Shown: positions 42,047 to 51,187 of the stretch, piece by piece
Numbering within the stretch: the stretch's first letter is position 1
How the letters are laid out: every line of letters begins with the position of its first letter
Origin: Anaerotruncus sp. MC2020
GTDB taxonomy: Bacteria > Bacillota > Clostridia > Oscillospirales > Ruminococcaceae
Direction: 5' to 3'
Length of the DNA: 64,000 nt
NCBI GenBank assembly: GCA_000701945.1
Contig: KL370840.1
Coordinates: 186,001 to 250,000, forward strand
The notes under the pieces: model-generated
Told to the model about the DNA's origin: nothing
Databases searched by the model: none
Seen by the model: only the letters and a program-made list of their open reading frames with translations
Made by a program: the position numbers and the translations under genes

Positions 42047-44479
42047 TTACTTGATTATTGGTTCGGACCAGTATTCCTGATTGTAGATGTCGGTGAAGTG
42101 GTACATAAGACGTACTTCGCCCTTGCCTACGTCTGTATTGCTTATCTTCAGGTCCTTGGAGTATGTAAGAGTTTCGCCGAGGTAGTATGTATCCGTGTAC
42201 TCGCCGTCGTAGCTGTAGTAGTCACAGATGAAGTCTATCTTGTCGCCCTCGTTGAGGTCAACTATGCTTTTTGCGACTGTTTCGGTCTCCTCAGTGCCGT
42301 AAGCAGGTTCAGCGCCTGCGATGTAGCCGTTGGGGTTCTCGCTGTCGAAGATGAGGATGAGGTTTACACGCTCGTTGTTGAGATATGCTGGAACATAGCC
42401 CGTTATTGTGAACTCGCCTGTTTCCTCGTTCTCGACAGTGTCGGTGTGATAGTATGCTATGGTGTGACCGTCGATAGCGAGCCAGTTTCTCGAAGTATCG
42501 GCAACGAGGTCGCCGTTGTTGTCAAAGGTGTAGACGTTGTCGAGTCCGAGGTCGAGGTAGCCCTCGCCGTCGTCGTAGAACATATTGAGGTCGAGGCTGT
42601 GTACAAGTGCCCACTGTTCATCGGGGATTGTCATCTTGTACTGGCTGCCGTACTGTGTCCATGTGAGGTTCTCAACGTCGAAATGATTGAGCGCGATGTA
42701 TTCAGCAGCAGTTTTGTCAGAGATAGAGCTGTCGCCCATGAATGCGATGTTGGACTTGTCCAGACCGTCTATCGGGACAGAACGTCCGCCGCCGCTGAGA
42801 AATGCGCCGAGGAGCTGACTGATAGTGTCAGTGCCGCCCGATACTCCCGATGAGCCCGAGCCGCCCGTGCTGAACAGTGAGGCGAAGGGAGAGCCTGAAC
42901 CTCCCGCTGCTATCTGTCCGCTCGTCTCGAGCTTCGCGAACTGACGTATGCACTTGGAGTAGGCGTCGTCCATGCCTATCTGCGAGTAGGTAGTGCAGGC
43001 TGAATCAACGTATGATGTGCGCTTATACGGGAAATAAATGGACACACCGTGAGCGTTGCTCATGTTTGAGGAGGTGCGGTTGTACTTGACTGCACCCTTT
43101 ATCGCGGAAGCGAGCTCCACGCCCTCCTGAGTCGTCATATTTTCAGCGAGGTCATAGAGGTCGACCTGGTCTATCTTGGTCTTCTCTGCGAATTCACGCG
43201 CGCCGTATCTCGCGTCGGAGACCTTCTGATACTCCTTGTTGGCGATGAGCGTGCTGACGCTGTTTGCAAATTTGTTGAGCTTAGAAGGAACTGTCGACGA
43301 GAACTCGGCAAGGTCGATGACGGAGAGTGTCGTCTTCTGACCCTTGCATTTTACACCGCAGGTCGCGACGAAGTCGTCAACAATATTCTTGCCAATCTCC
43401 AGTGTAGGCATTGAAGTATTGTTTCCGAGCTTTGATACCCAGTTGGTGTAGTACCAGCCGACGCCAGGTTCTGTTTCCTCGGAGGCAATGAGATAGTCGG
43501 CGTATTCGTCGAGCATCAAGGCGTTTTCAGCTGTAGCCATGAGACAAGCGTCAAAGCCGATGAAATCGAACTTCACGCCGCCGTTCTTGAGTGCCTTGCT
43601 TATGCCTGCAAGGTCCATTGAGCCGCTGCCCATTTTCTCGTCGTAGCCGTAGCCGCTGACTGAGCCGCCGCCGTGGTCCCAGAGAATGAGCTCGTTTCTG
43701 TTTGCGGGATAATTAGTATTGCAGTACTTTATGAAGCCTGCGAGAGTATCGGGAGAAGTCATCGGCTTGTTGCCGTCGTCGGCAACGAGCTGTCTGAGTC
43801 CGCCGTCCTTTATCTGGTATATCTGGTTGGACTTATTGCTGATACCGCGGGTCTTCCAGCCCTTGCAGCCGCCCGTGTATACGATTATATTGACGTTGTC
43901 GCCGTATTTCGCAGCTGCTATCTCGCCCATATCGGAAGAGCCCATGCCGTACTTGGACTCGAGGTCTGTACCGCACATATAGAGCATTATTGTTACTTTA
44001 TCTTGGTTGTTTCCGAGAATACGTGTCCTCTTAGCGCGTGCGCTGGATACTACCGTTTCGTCGACCTCCGACTCCTCAGCCTCATAGCTTCCGCCGACGT
44101 TGATATCGTCGCTGCTGAAGCTGTAGCCCGAAGGAACGTTACCGTTTCCTCCCGCGAGCATACCGTTTACGAGGTCGTTTATATCGGCAGTTCCGCCGCC
44201 GCCTGCTCCGCCGCCGAAAAGCTTCGGGAGCACGAACAGTGCAACGAGCATGAGGATGAGTCCTAAGCCTCCGCCTCCTCCTATAGCAGCACGTTTTACG
44301 GTACTGCTTGAGTTATGCTGACTGCCGCTCTCGGGACGGCTGCCTGTGGGCTTTGCAGCAGAGTGGTCAGCCGAGCCGACCTGTCCTGTTCCGAGCGCAT
44401 CGCCTCTTTTGTATGCGCCGCTGCCGCCTGAGGTCACGTTTTTCTGGCGTGCGCGGGGTCTTTTCTGTTCAGAGTCCAT
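42047..44479 (-). CDS. Membrane-anchored clostripain-family (C11) peptidase
   Basis: An 810-residue protein with a Gly/Ser-rich cytoplasmic N-terminus (about 1-60), one membrane helix (about 72-90), a Gly-rich spacer and a C11 peptidase domain (about 155-535). The catalytic dyad is His269 in LILWDHGGG and Cys312 in IGFDACLMA. A Gly/Ser linker then leads to a beta-rich C-terminal region (about 590-810) without a named domain. C11 enzymes cut after Arg and often self-activate. The start has GGAGGT and a TTGACA promoter. Confidence 0.9.
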   Translation of the reverse strand: MDSEQKRPRARQKNVTSGGSGAYKRGDALGTGQVGSADHSAAKPTGSRPESGSQHNSSSTVKRAAIGGGGGLGLILMLVALFVLPKLFGGGAGGGGTADINDLVNGMLAGGNGNVPSGYSFSSDDINVGGSYEAEESEVDETVVSSARAKRTRILGNNQDKVTIMLYMCGTDLESKYGMGSSDMGEIAAAKYGDNVNIIVYTGGCKGWKTRGISNKSNQIYQIKDGGLRQLVADDGNKPMTSPDTLAGFIKYCNTNYPANRNELILWDHGGGSVSGYGYDEKMGSGSMDLAGISKALKNGGVKFDFIGFDACLMATAENALMLDEYADYLIASEETEPGVGWYYTNWVSKLGNNTSMPTLEIGKNIVDDFVATCGVKCKGQKTTLSVIDLAEFSSTVPSKLNKFANSVSTLIANKEYQKVSDARYGAREFAEKTKIDQVDLYDLAENMTTQEGVELASAIKGAVKYNRTSSNMSNAHGVSIYFPYKRTSYVDSACTTYSQIGMDDAYSKCIRQFAKLETSGQIAAGGSGSPFASLFSTGGSGSSGVSGGTDTISQLLGAFLSGGGRSVPIDGLDKSNIAFMGDSSISDKTAAEYIALNHFDVENLTWTQYGSQYKMTIPDEQWALVHSLDLNMFYDDGEGYLDLGLDNVYTFDNNGDLVADTSRNWLAIDGHTIAYYHTDTVENEETGEFTITGYVPAYLNNERVNLILIFDSENPNGYIAGAEPAYGTEETETVAKSIVDLNEGDKIDFICDYYSYDGEYTDTYYLGETLTYSKDLKISNTDVGKGEVRLMYHFTDIYNQEYWSEPIIK

Positions 44480-44535
44480 ATTATACCTCCAGATATATTT
44501 TTTATCAAATTAACGGAGCGTTTAATTCTGGTTAT

Positions 44536-44564
44536 ATTTTACACCAAGAACGCTTATGTGTCAA
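44536..44564 (-). promoter_or_regulatory. Promoter of the clostripain-like gene
   Basis: On the minus strand: TTGACA (44564-44559), 17-nt spacer, TAAAAT (44541-44536). Confidence 0.8.
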
Positions 44565-44580
44565 GTATTATTTATTAAGG

Positions 44581-45441
44581 TCAGTCGGCTTTAGTTGTTG
44601 TCGTAGTCGTCGTTTCGGAGCTTGTTGTTGTTGAGGTCGAAGCGGGTTCGGTTTCGGACTGTGAACCTGTGCAGAGGTAGAAGCTGTAGTCCTTATCGTT
44701 ATCCGATTTGCAGTTCACAAAGAGATAGATGTTGAGGTCGCAGGTCTCGCCGCTTACCGAATATTCGCCGTTTATAACGTATATACCGTTTGCGTAGGAG
44801 CTGTCGAGCAGGTCAGCCTCGAGCGTGCCTTTCTTCACGTCAGCGCTGTAGCTCAGCTCGGCGTATTTATCGTTGTTGGAGACGATACGCAGCTCTGTCA
44901 GCTCGCCGCCGTAGCTTTCGACCTTCAGCGTTTTTCCGCCCTTTATCTCGGCAGTGAAGCCTATATCCGACTTGCTGTCCTTGACGTCCGGGCTGTTTGC
45001 GTAATAGCTTGCGGTCTTTCCGCTCTTATCCTTAGGCAGTCCGACAGCGGCTTTGTCTGTGAATCCGCGGAATGTCCACCCTGAGTTGGGATAATAGTGG
45101 AAGATGTCACCGCTTTCCTCCTCGGTGAGAGTCAGCTCAGCCTTTGACGGGTCAGCGGCAACAGTCTCATTGAAGCCGTGGTATTTAAGTTTGCTCACTG
45201 TCGTTGTGGCGGTTGTGGTTGTCGCGGAGACAGTGGTCGTGGCGGTCGAAGCTGTGGTCGTGGCGGAGGTAGTGGTCGTCGTCGCGTCCGTTGTCAGTGT
45301 GAGGGGGGCGGAAGCGGGCTTGGCTTCGTGCTCGGATTCATGGAAATAGGCGTATGTGCATATTCCTGCGAGCGCTCCCATGAGCAGCAGCGCGAGTACG
45401 AAGAATACCAGATTGATGCCTGCACCTGACTTTTTTTTCAT
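44581..45441 (-). CDS. Single-pass membrane protein with Thr-rich linkers
   Basis: A 286-residue protein with a basic N-terminus, one membrane helix (about 10-33), a Thr/Ala linker (about 50-82), an extracytoplasmic beta-rich domain (about 83-265) and a second Thr-rich tail. The linker composition is like that of the GH5 and GH9 enzymes. There is no catalytic motif, dockerin or sortase signal. It may be an envelope-bound binding protein. The start follows AAAGGAGAGG. Confidence 0.65.
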   Translation of the reverse strand: MKKKSGAGINLVFFVLALLLMGALAGICTYAYFHESEHEAKPASAPLTLTTDATTTTTSATTTASTATTTVSATTTTATTTVSKLKYHGFNETVAADPSKAELTLTEEESGDIFHYYPNSGWTFRGFTDKAAVGLPKDKSGKTASYYANSPDVKDSKSDIGFTAEIKGGKTLKVESYGGELTELRIVSNNDKYAELSYSADVKKGTLEADLLDSSYANGIYVINGEYSVSGETCDLNIYLFVNCKSDNDKDYSFYLCTGSQSETEPASTSTTTSSETTTTTTTKAD

Positions 45442-45478
45442 ATTACGTCCTCTCCTTTATAAAAGTCCTAATATATTC

Positions 45479-45507
45479 ATTTTACGACACGAATGGACAA
45501 AAGTCAA
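45479..45507 (-). promoter_or_regulatory. Promoter of the Thr-rich membrane protein
   Basis: On the minus strand: TTGACT (45507-45502), 17-nt spacer, TAAAAT (45484-45479). Confidence 0.8.
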
Positions 45508-45612
45508 GATTTTCAAGCAAAAAATTAAGCCTCATTCAAGCATTGTGTGTATAATGAGGATATCGCGCGTGCCTTCCCGCAAGAATCGGTCAGCTCATAT
45601 GCATAAAAATGC

Positions 45613-45641
45613 TTGACGTTTTCGGCAGAATGTGGTAGAAT
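45613..45641 (+). promoter_or_regulatory. Promoter of the GH9 cellulase
   Basis: TTGACG (45613-45618), 17-nt spacer, TAGAAT (45636-45641). The leader to the start is about 70 nt. Confidence 0.75.
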
Positions 45642-45719
45642 CAAAAGTGTATGGAGGCTTGCTGCACTGTCATTGCCTCCGATATTGTTCGACTATATTT
45701 TTGAGAGGAGAAACACCAG

Positions 45720-48167
45720 ATGTTCAAAAAGTTCATTTCGGGAGCTATGTCAGCGGCTGTAGCAGCATCGTGCCTGACATTCACTGCTCCCGCTGCTCCT
45801 GCCGGCGTACTTGCCGCCTCCGAGCAGAATTACGCAGACGCGCTCGACAAATCGCTGTTCTTCTATGAGGCTCAGCAGGCAGGTCCGCTCCCTGAGTGGA
45901 ACAGAGTCGAGTGGAAGACTGACTCTACCATGTCCGACGAGGTGCTCGGCGGCTGGTACGATGCGGGCGACCACGTAAAGTTCAACCTCCCTATGGCATA
46001 TTCAGCTTCTATGCTTGCATGGGGTATGTATCAGTATCCTGAGGGACTCGAAAAGACCGGTCTTATGGAGCAGTACGCCAATAACGTTGAATTCGTCATG
46101 GATTATCTTGCTGCTTGTGATAAGGGCGATGAGGTAATATATCAGGTCGGTATCGGTAAGGACGACCATACTTGGTGGGGACCTGTAGGTCTCATCGAGT
46201 ACGGCATGGAGGACAACGGTCACTCCGTTGCCGAGGCTCGCGCGGTGCTCAAGTCATCGAAGGGCTGCTCTGCCGTATTCGGTGAAATGGCTGCTGCACT
46301 TGCCGCAGGATATGCCGCTCTTGACGGTCACACCGACGACTCTAAGCGCGCAGGCTACCTCAAGCACGCTCAGAACATCTACAAAATTGCTAAGACGAAT
46401 CCGAGCGATTCCTACTACAACGATTCCGACGCACAGGGCTTCTATCAGTCCAGCCACTTCTACGACGAACTCTTCTACGCCGCTAACTGGCTGTATATTG
46501 CAACGGGTGACGAGACCTACCTTGCAGACGCAAAGGGCTATATCCCCAACCTCAGCAAGATGCTCGGCGAGGGCAGCACTCTTGCATACGGCTGGAGCCA
46601 CTGCTGGGACGACAATATGCAGGGCGCTATGCTTCTCTATGCCATAAATACCAAGGACGAAACATATATTGCTCATGTCAAGAAGCATCTTGACCGCTGG
46701 GTCAACGGTGACGAGGCGAAGATACTCCCAGGCGGCTTCCGCTGGCTGACCGACTGGGGCTGCCTCAGATACGCTAATACTACCGCTTTCCTCGCTGAGG
46801 TAGCAAGCGATACTATCTTCAAGGGTCAGGACAACTCCAAGTATCAGGAATTCGCGGAGACTCAGGTCAACTATGCTCTCGGCGACAATCCTGACAGCTT
46901 CAGCTATCTCTGCGGCTACGGCGAGAATTACCCGAAGAATCCTCACCACCGTACAGCTCACGGCTCGTGGAAGAATGACCTTGCTATCCCTGCAACTAAC
47001 CGCCATATCCTCTACGGAGCTCTCGTCGGCGGCCCCACTCAGTCGGGCGCATATGAGGACGACAGACAGAACTACATCAACAACGAGGTCGCTACTGACT
47101 ACAACGCAGGCTTCACAGCTATGCTCTGCAAGATGGTGGACAAGTACGGCGGCACCAAGGACCCGAACTTCCCGCAGAAGGAGGCACACGACGGTCCCGA
47201 GTTCTACGTTGAGGCTCTCTCAAAGGGCGCTGAGTCGAGCGGTCAGACTATCAGCTTCAAGATAACCAACCACTCCGCATGGCCCGCAAGAGTTCAGGAT
47301 AACATCTCCTTCCGCTACTATATGGACCTCAGCGAGGTCATCGCTCTCGGCAAGAAGCCCGAGGACCTCGTTATCCGCTGCGACCGCGACCAGTCCAAGA
47401 TGTACAGCGGTGTTACTCCCGCTGAGATATCCAAGCCCACTCAGTACAGCGGTGATATCTACTACATCGAGGTCACTCTCCCCGACGGCAGAGCTGTTCT
47501 GCCAATCTCCGAGGGTATGCAGCAGTGCGAGATACTCCTCGCGCTCGTTATGCCCGATTACGGCAGCGGCTGGGATTCGTCCAACGACTTCTCCGCGAAG
47601 GACCTCGGCAAGACCACAAAGGGCGAGGACGGCTCCGCAAAGGGCATAGTTTCGCCGTATATCCCTGTTTACGTCAACGGCAAGCTTTATTACGGTGAGG
47701 AGCCCGACGGCACCAAGGCTGACGGTATGGGCGGTACAGGCGACATCAAGCCCGTCAATACGACTCCCTCTACTACAAAGGCAACAACAACAACTACTAC
47801 TGCTACAACCACGACTACAATCTCGGGTTCGACAACCACGACTACAGGAGAGCCTCTTTCTCCCCCTGTCAGTACAACATCGGAATCTGCGGCTACTACA
47901 ACTGATAAAATGGGTGGCGGTCCCTCTGCCGATGATACTGTATACGGTGATGCAAACCTTGACGGAAAAGTGAGCGTTGCAGACGCTGTTGCGATTCTCC
48001 AGCATATCGGCAACAAGGACAAGTTCGGACTCAAGCCGCAGGGCGTCATCAACGCTGACGTCTATGACAACGGCGACGGTGTGACTGCAAAGGACGCCTT
48101 CACTATACAGCAGGTGGATTCAGGTACATACAAGGCGAGCGACCTGCCTGTTTCATTCAGCAAATAA
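45720..48167 (+). CDS. Secreted GH9 cellulase with CBM3c-like module and dockerin
   Basis: An 815-residue cellulosomal processive-endoglucanase-type enzyme. Signal peptide (about 1-33), GH9 catalytic domain (about 36-485) with Asp81 and Asp84 in GGWYDAGDHVKF, His409/His410 in PHHRTAHG and the proton donor Glu456 in NNEVATDYNAGF, a CBM3c-like module (about 492-655, GPEFYVEALSKGAESSGQTI...), a Thr-rich linker (about 680-735) and a type I dockerin (about 741-808; YGDANLDGKVSVADAVAIL and NGDGVTAKDAFTIQ). CBM3c normally feeds a single glucan chain to the GH9 cleft. The gene has its own promoter and a strong terminator. Confidence 0.95.
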   Translation: MFKKFISGAMSAAVAASCLTFTAPAAPAGVLAASEQNYADALDKSLFFYEAQQAGPLPEWNRVEWKTDSTMSDEVLGGWYDAGDHVKFNLPMAYSASMLAWGMYQYPEGLEKTGLMEQYANNVEFVMDYLAACDKGDEVIYQVGIGKDDHTWWGPVGLIEYGMEDNGHSVAEARAVLKSSKGCSAVFGEMAAALAAGYAALDGHTDDSKRAGYLKHAQNIYKIAKTNPSDSYYNDSDAQGFYQSSHFYDELFYAANWLYIATGDETYLADAKGYIPNLSKMLGEGSTLAYGWSHCWDDNMQGAMLLYAINTKDETYIAHVKKHLDRWVNGDEAKILPGGFRWLTDWGCLRYANTTAFLAEVASDTIFKGQDNSKYQEFAETQVNYALGDNPDSFSYLCGYGENYPKNPHHRTAHGSWKNDLAIPATNRHILYGALVGGPTQSGAYEDDRQNYINNEVATDYNAGFTAMLCKMVDKYGGTKDPNFPQKEAHDGPEFYVEALSKGAESSGQTISFKITNHSAWPARVQDNISFRYYMDLSEVIALGKKPEDLVIRCDRDQSKMYSGVTPAEISKPTQYSGDIYYIEVTLPDGRAVLPISEGMQQCEILLALVMPDYGSGWDSSNDFSAKDLGKTTKGEDGSAKGIVSPYIPVYVNGKLYYGEEPDGTKADGMGGTGDIKPVNTTPSTTKATTTTTTATTTTTISGSTTTTTGEPLSPPVSTTSESAATTTDKMGGGPSADDTVYGDANLDGKVSVADAVAILQHIGNKDKFGLKPQGVINADVYDNGDGVTAKDAFTIQQVDSGTYKASDLPVSFSK

Positions 48168-48172
48168 ATCAG

Positions 48173-48202
48173 AAAAACGGGGAGTTTAAACTCCCCGTTT
48201 TT
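48173..48202. terminator. Bidirectional terminator between GH9 and the GHL10 gene
   Basis: A perfect 15-bp palindrome-like stem (AAAAACGGGGAGTTT / AAACTCCCCGTTTTT), usable in both directions. Confidence 0.92.
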
Positions 48203-48210
48203 GGAATAAG

Positions 48211-49350
48211 CTAACGGTAAAAGGCGTAGCCGTCTGCTGTAGACGTCTTCACCAGCTCGACCTGCCGCTCGAGGATATCGGGCGATGTGACCCATTCATC
48301 ACGGCCGCTATCCCCTGCCCAGATGTCTTCCTTCCCGAGCTTGTACTCCGCAAGCCCGACTATCAGCGATACGCCGCTGTCAGCGGTGAGCTCCTCCCAG
48401 CGGCGGAGCGTGGGCTCGAAGGGGCAGGTCTCGTTCTCGAAGCCGAAGTATATCTGCGGCACGATGTAGTCAGCATACGTGGCGTCGGAGCTCCACAGCT
48501 CTACGTCGGCGTATAGCCTGTCGCGGTCAGCGGAGATGTTGCCTTGCGGACTTATCCCGAATTTCAGGCGGCTGCCGTGCTTGTGGACTGTATCGCGCAG
48601 GGACTTTACCATTGCCGTTACATTTTCACGCCGCCATTCTGCGAGGTCTGAGGCGCCGCTTGCGGCAAATGCCTCGGCGTCGAATGATGGCTCCTGCGTT
48701 GGGTAGAAGTAGTCGTCGATGTGTATGCCGTCTACCTTGTACTGCGTGAGTATCTCCTCGGCGGCGGAGCTGACGAGCTGCCTCACCTCCTCATACACGG
48801 GTACGAGGTACCAGCGTCCGCCAATCAGCTTCACATAGCCGTTTCCCGAGTCTGTCCACTGCTTCGTGATGAAGCTGTCGGGCAGAGCGTTCATCTGCTC
48901 CTCCGTCTGCAAACGGAGCGGATTCAGCCATGCGTGCAGCGATATCCCGCGGGAATGTGCCTCCTCGAGCACTATTGCGAGAGGGTCGTATTCGCCGTCC
49001 CAGTAGGTGCCGCGCGGAAAGAGCTCGGAATTGTAGTATGCATCGCCGTTCGGGTGTACGTGAAAGTAGACCGTGTTTATCCCTTGCTCTGCGGCTTCGC
49101 TCAGGAGCGCAGACAGCTCCGAGCGGTATTCCTCCTCTGACTTGCCGCGCATTATGTCGGCAAAGCGCATATACGGTATCCACAGCGCTGCCTGATTCGT
49201 ATAATTCAGCGGTATATAGCCGCTTGTATCACTTTCGGGAGCGGCGCTCTCGGACGTGAGTGACGTTTCTTTGTCAGGCGGAGCTGCGTCCGCCTGAGGT
49301 GTACAGCCTGCAAGGAGCAGGACTGCTGTCAGTAATATCAGCTTTTTCAT
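48211..49350 (-). CDS. GHL10-family (DUF187) glycoside-hydrolase-like lipoprotein
   Basis: A 379-residue lipoprotein with lipobox LLAGC (Cys16), a Ser/Thr/Glu spacer and a TIM barrel of the GHL10 type: ALWIPYMRFADIM, INTVYFHVHPNGDAYY, LHAWLNPLRLQ, VDGIHIDDYFYPT and LKFGISPQGN. Related enzymes act on cell-wall glycans. The protein ends directly after the last barrel strand (DGYAFYR), slightly shorter than many relatives. The start follows GGGAGGG. It is convergent with GH9. Confidence 0.85.
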   Translation of the reverse strand: MKKLILLTAVLLLAGCTPQADAAPPDKETSLTSESAAPESDTSGYIPLNYTNQAALWIPYMRFADIMRGKSEEEYRSELSALLSEAAEQGINTVYFHVHPNGDAYYNSELFPRGTYWDGEYDPLAIVLEEAHSRGISLHAWLNPLRLQTEEQMNALPDSFITKQWTDSGNGYVKLIGGRWYLVPVYEEVRQLVSSAAEEILTQYKVDGIHIDDYFYPTQEPSFDAEAFAASGASDLAEWRRENVTAMVKSLRDTVHKHGSRLKFGISPQGNISADRDRLYADVELWSSDATYADYIVPQIYFGFENETCPFEPTLRRWEELTADSGVSLIVGLAEYKLGKEDIWAGDSGRDEWVTSPDILERQVELVKTSTADGYAFYR

Positions 49351-49414
49351 CTTGTCCCTCCCAGTGCTATCTTATGCGCGGGGCGTAGGGATTATTAATA
49401 AGGTCGGTGATACT

Positions 49415-50287
49415 ATGTTAGTTAAAAAAATCGCTGCTTTGCTTGTCGTGTCGTTTATGCTGACGGCTGCCGCGTGCGATAAGAAAGCTCCTGAGCCTCC
49501 GCCTCCGTCGGAGAGCACTGCGGAAGCAGCTCCCCCTGCCGAAGTATCGGGGCTTGAGGTCACTTTTCTCGATGTGGGCAAGGCTGATTCAATGGTGCTC
49601 CTGACCGAGAACAGCACCGTCATCATCGACTGCGGTGAGCGCGGCGACGGCAAGCAGATTGTCAATTTTCTCAAGGAGCGGGAGCGCGAGACCGTCGACT
49701 ACCTCATTCTCACGCACTATGACAAGGACCACGTCGGAGGAGCAGGCAAGGTCGTAAAGGACCTCGACGTGAAGAATATCCTCGGTCCCGACCACAATCA
49801 GCTAAGTGATGAGGTCGACAAATACATCGCGGCGATGAGAGAAAAGGATATCACTCCTCAGCTTGTCACCGAGGATATCAGCTTCGAGCTCGACGGCGTG
49901 CAGTACACTGTTGATGCCCCCGACAAGACGAATTACGGACCGAATGACGATAACGACTTCTCGCTCGTGACAAAGGTCATACACAGCGATAATACGCTGA
50001 TTTTTGCGGGCGATGCCATGGAGGCAAGGCTCGGTGAGGTAATGGGTATTGGTGACTGCGACCTGCTCAAGGTGCCATATCACGGACGCAAGATAGCAAA
50101 TCTCGGGGACTTCCTCGACGAAGTCAAGCCTGAATTTGCGGTGGTATGCACGTCCAAGGAGGAGTTCGCGGGGACTGTGCAGAAGCAGCTCAACAAGCGC
50201 AGTATCAAGTTCTGGTCGACCTGCTTCAACGGACGGGTGACAGCCGTAAGCGACGGGAAAGAGATAACTGTCACTTCCGAAAAATGA
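49415..50287 (+). CDS. ComEC-C-terminus-like metallo-beta-lactamase-fold lipoprotein
   Basis: A 290-residue lipoprotein (lipobox TAAAC, Cys21) with a short Pro-rich spacer and a metallo-beta-lactamase fold: VTFLDVGKADSMVLLTENSTVIIDCG and the metal motif LTHYDKDHVGG. This matches the stand-alone ComEC nuclease-like domain, often found as secreted hydrolases or phosphodiesterases. The start at 49415 follows a weak GGTGAT; an upstream in-frame ATG at 49352 lies against the divergent gene and gives a non-signal-peptide start. Confidence 0.82.
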   Translation: MLVKKIAALLVVSFMLTAAACDKKAPEPPPPSESTAEAAPPAEVSGLEVTFLDVGKADSMVLLTENSTVIIDCGERGDGKQIVNFLKERERETVDYLILTHYDKDHVGGAGKVVKDLDVKNILGPDHNQLSDEVDKYIAAMREKDITPQLVTEDISFELDGVQYTVDAPDKTNYGPNDDNDFSLVTKVIHSDNTLIFAGDAMEARLGEVMGIGDCDLLKVPYHGRKIANLGDFLDEVKPEFAVVCTSKEEFAGTVQKQLNKRSIKFWSTCFNGRVTAVSDGKEITVTSEK

Positions 50288-50303
50288 TAATAAAACAGCT
50301 TAA

Positions 50304-50338
50304 ACGGGAGGGCAGTCGTGCCCTCCCCTGTTTTTTTT
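50304..50338 (+). terminator. Terminator after the metallo-hydrolase gene
   Basis: A perfect 8-bp stem GGGAGGGC / GCCCTCCC followed by CTG and eight T. Confidence 0.9.
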
Positions 50339-50347
50339 CATTTTTTC

Positions 50348-50376
50348 TTGACTTGAAGCCCGAAAAATGATAAAAT
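50348..50376 (+). promoter_or_regulatory. Promoter of thyX
   Basis: TTGACT (50348-50353), 17-nt spacer, TAAAAT (50371-50376). Confidence 0.75.
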
Positions 50377-50407
50377 AATAATATATGCGTTTTAGAAGGT
50401 GATATTT

Positions 50408-51187
50408 TTGAAGGTCATACTTTTGGCACATACTCCCGAGCCCGAAAAGGTGGTCGCTACTGCCGCAAAGCTCTGCTATTCAAGCAGCGATATAGGCTCC
50501 CTTATGGACGGTCTTACCGAGGAAAAGACCGCAGGATTCATTGAAATGCTCGCTTCTATCGGTCACGAGAGCGTCATGGAGCACACCAGCTTTACCTTCG
50601 GCATTGAGGGGATCTCTCGCGCGTGCTCGCACCAGCTCGTCCGTCACCGTATAGCTTCATACAGTCAGAAGAGCCAGCGCTACGTCAATGAGAACGGCTT
50701 TGAGTTCATAACTCCGCCCGAGATAGCGGATCTGCCCGAGGCTAAGGCTGAGTTCGACCGCACTATGAAGGAGCTCACCGCAAGCTACGAGAAGATTGCC
50801 GACCTCCTCACCGCGAGCCATACCGAGCGCTTTATCAGTGATGGCATGGACGAGAAAGCTGCCGCTTCAAAGGCGCGAAAAATGGCAAATGAGGACGCGC
50901 GCTTCGTACTGCCGAACGCCTGCGAGACCAAAATAGTCGTCACGATGAACGTCCGCTCGCTGTTCAACTTCTTCGAGCACAGGTGCTGTAACCGTGCTCA
51001 GTGGGAGATACGCGCAGTCGCTAACGAAATGCTCCGCCTCTGCCTTGATGTCGCGCCGCATATCTTCGCCTATGCGGGTCCGTCCTGCGTATCAAAGGGA
51101 AAATGTCCCGAGGGCAAGATGAGCTGCGGTAAAATGAAGGAAATGCAGAATTATTACAAGGCTCTCGCGGGCAAGACGGAGGCGTGA
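50408..51187 (+). CDS. thyX: Flavin-dependent thymidylate synthase
   Basis: A 259-residue FAD enzyme that methylates dUMP with methylene-THF and NADPH. The ThyX signature RHRIASYSQKSQRY is intact, with SVMEHTSFTFGIEGISRAC before it and NACETKIVVTMNVRSLFNFF after. The start is probably TTG at 50408 after AAGGTGAT; a GTG at 50399 overlaps that ribosome-binding site. The DUF2156 gene begins right after the stop. It uses the folate pool made by folC and glyA products. Confidence 0.93.
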   Translation: MKVILLAHTPEPEKVVATAAKLCYSSSDIGSLMDGLTEEKTAGFIEMLASIGHESVMEHTSFTFGIEGISRACSHQLVRHRIASYSQKSQRYVNENGFEFITPPEIADLPEAKAEFDRTMKELTASYEKIADLLTASHTERFISDGMDEKAAASKARKMANEDARFVLPNACETKIVVTMNVRSLFNFFEHRCCNRAQWEIRAVANEMLRLCLDVAPHIFAYAGPSCVSKGKCPEGKMSCGKMKEMQNYYKALAGKTEA

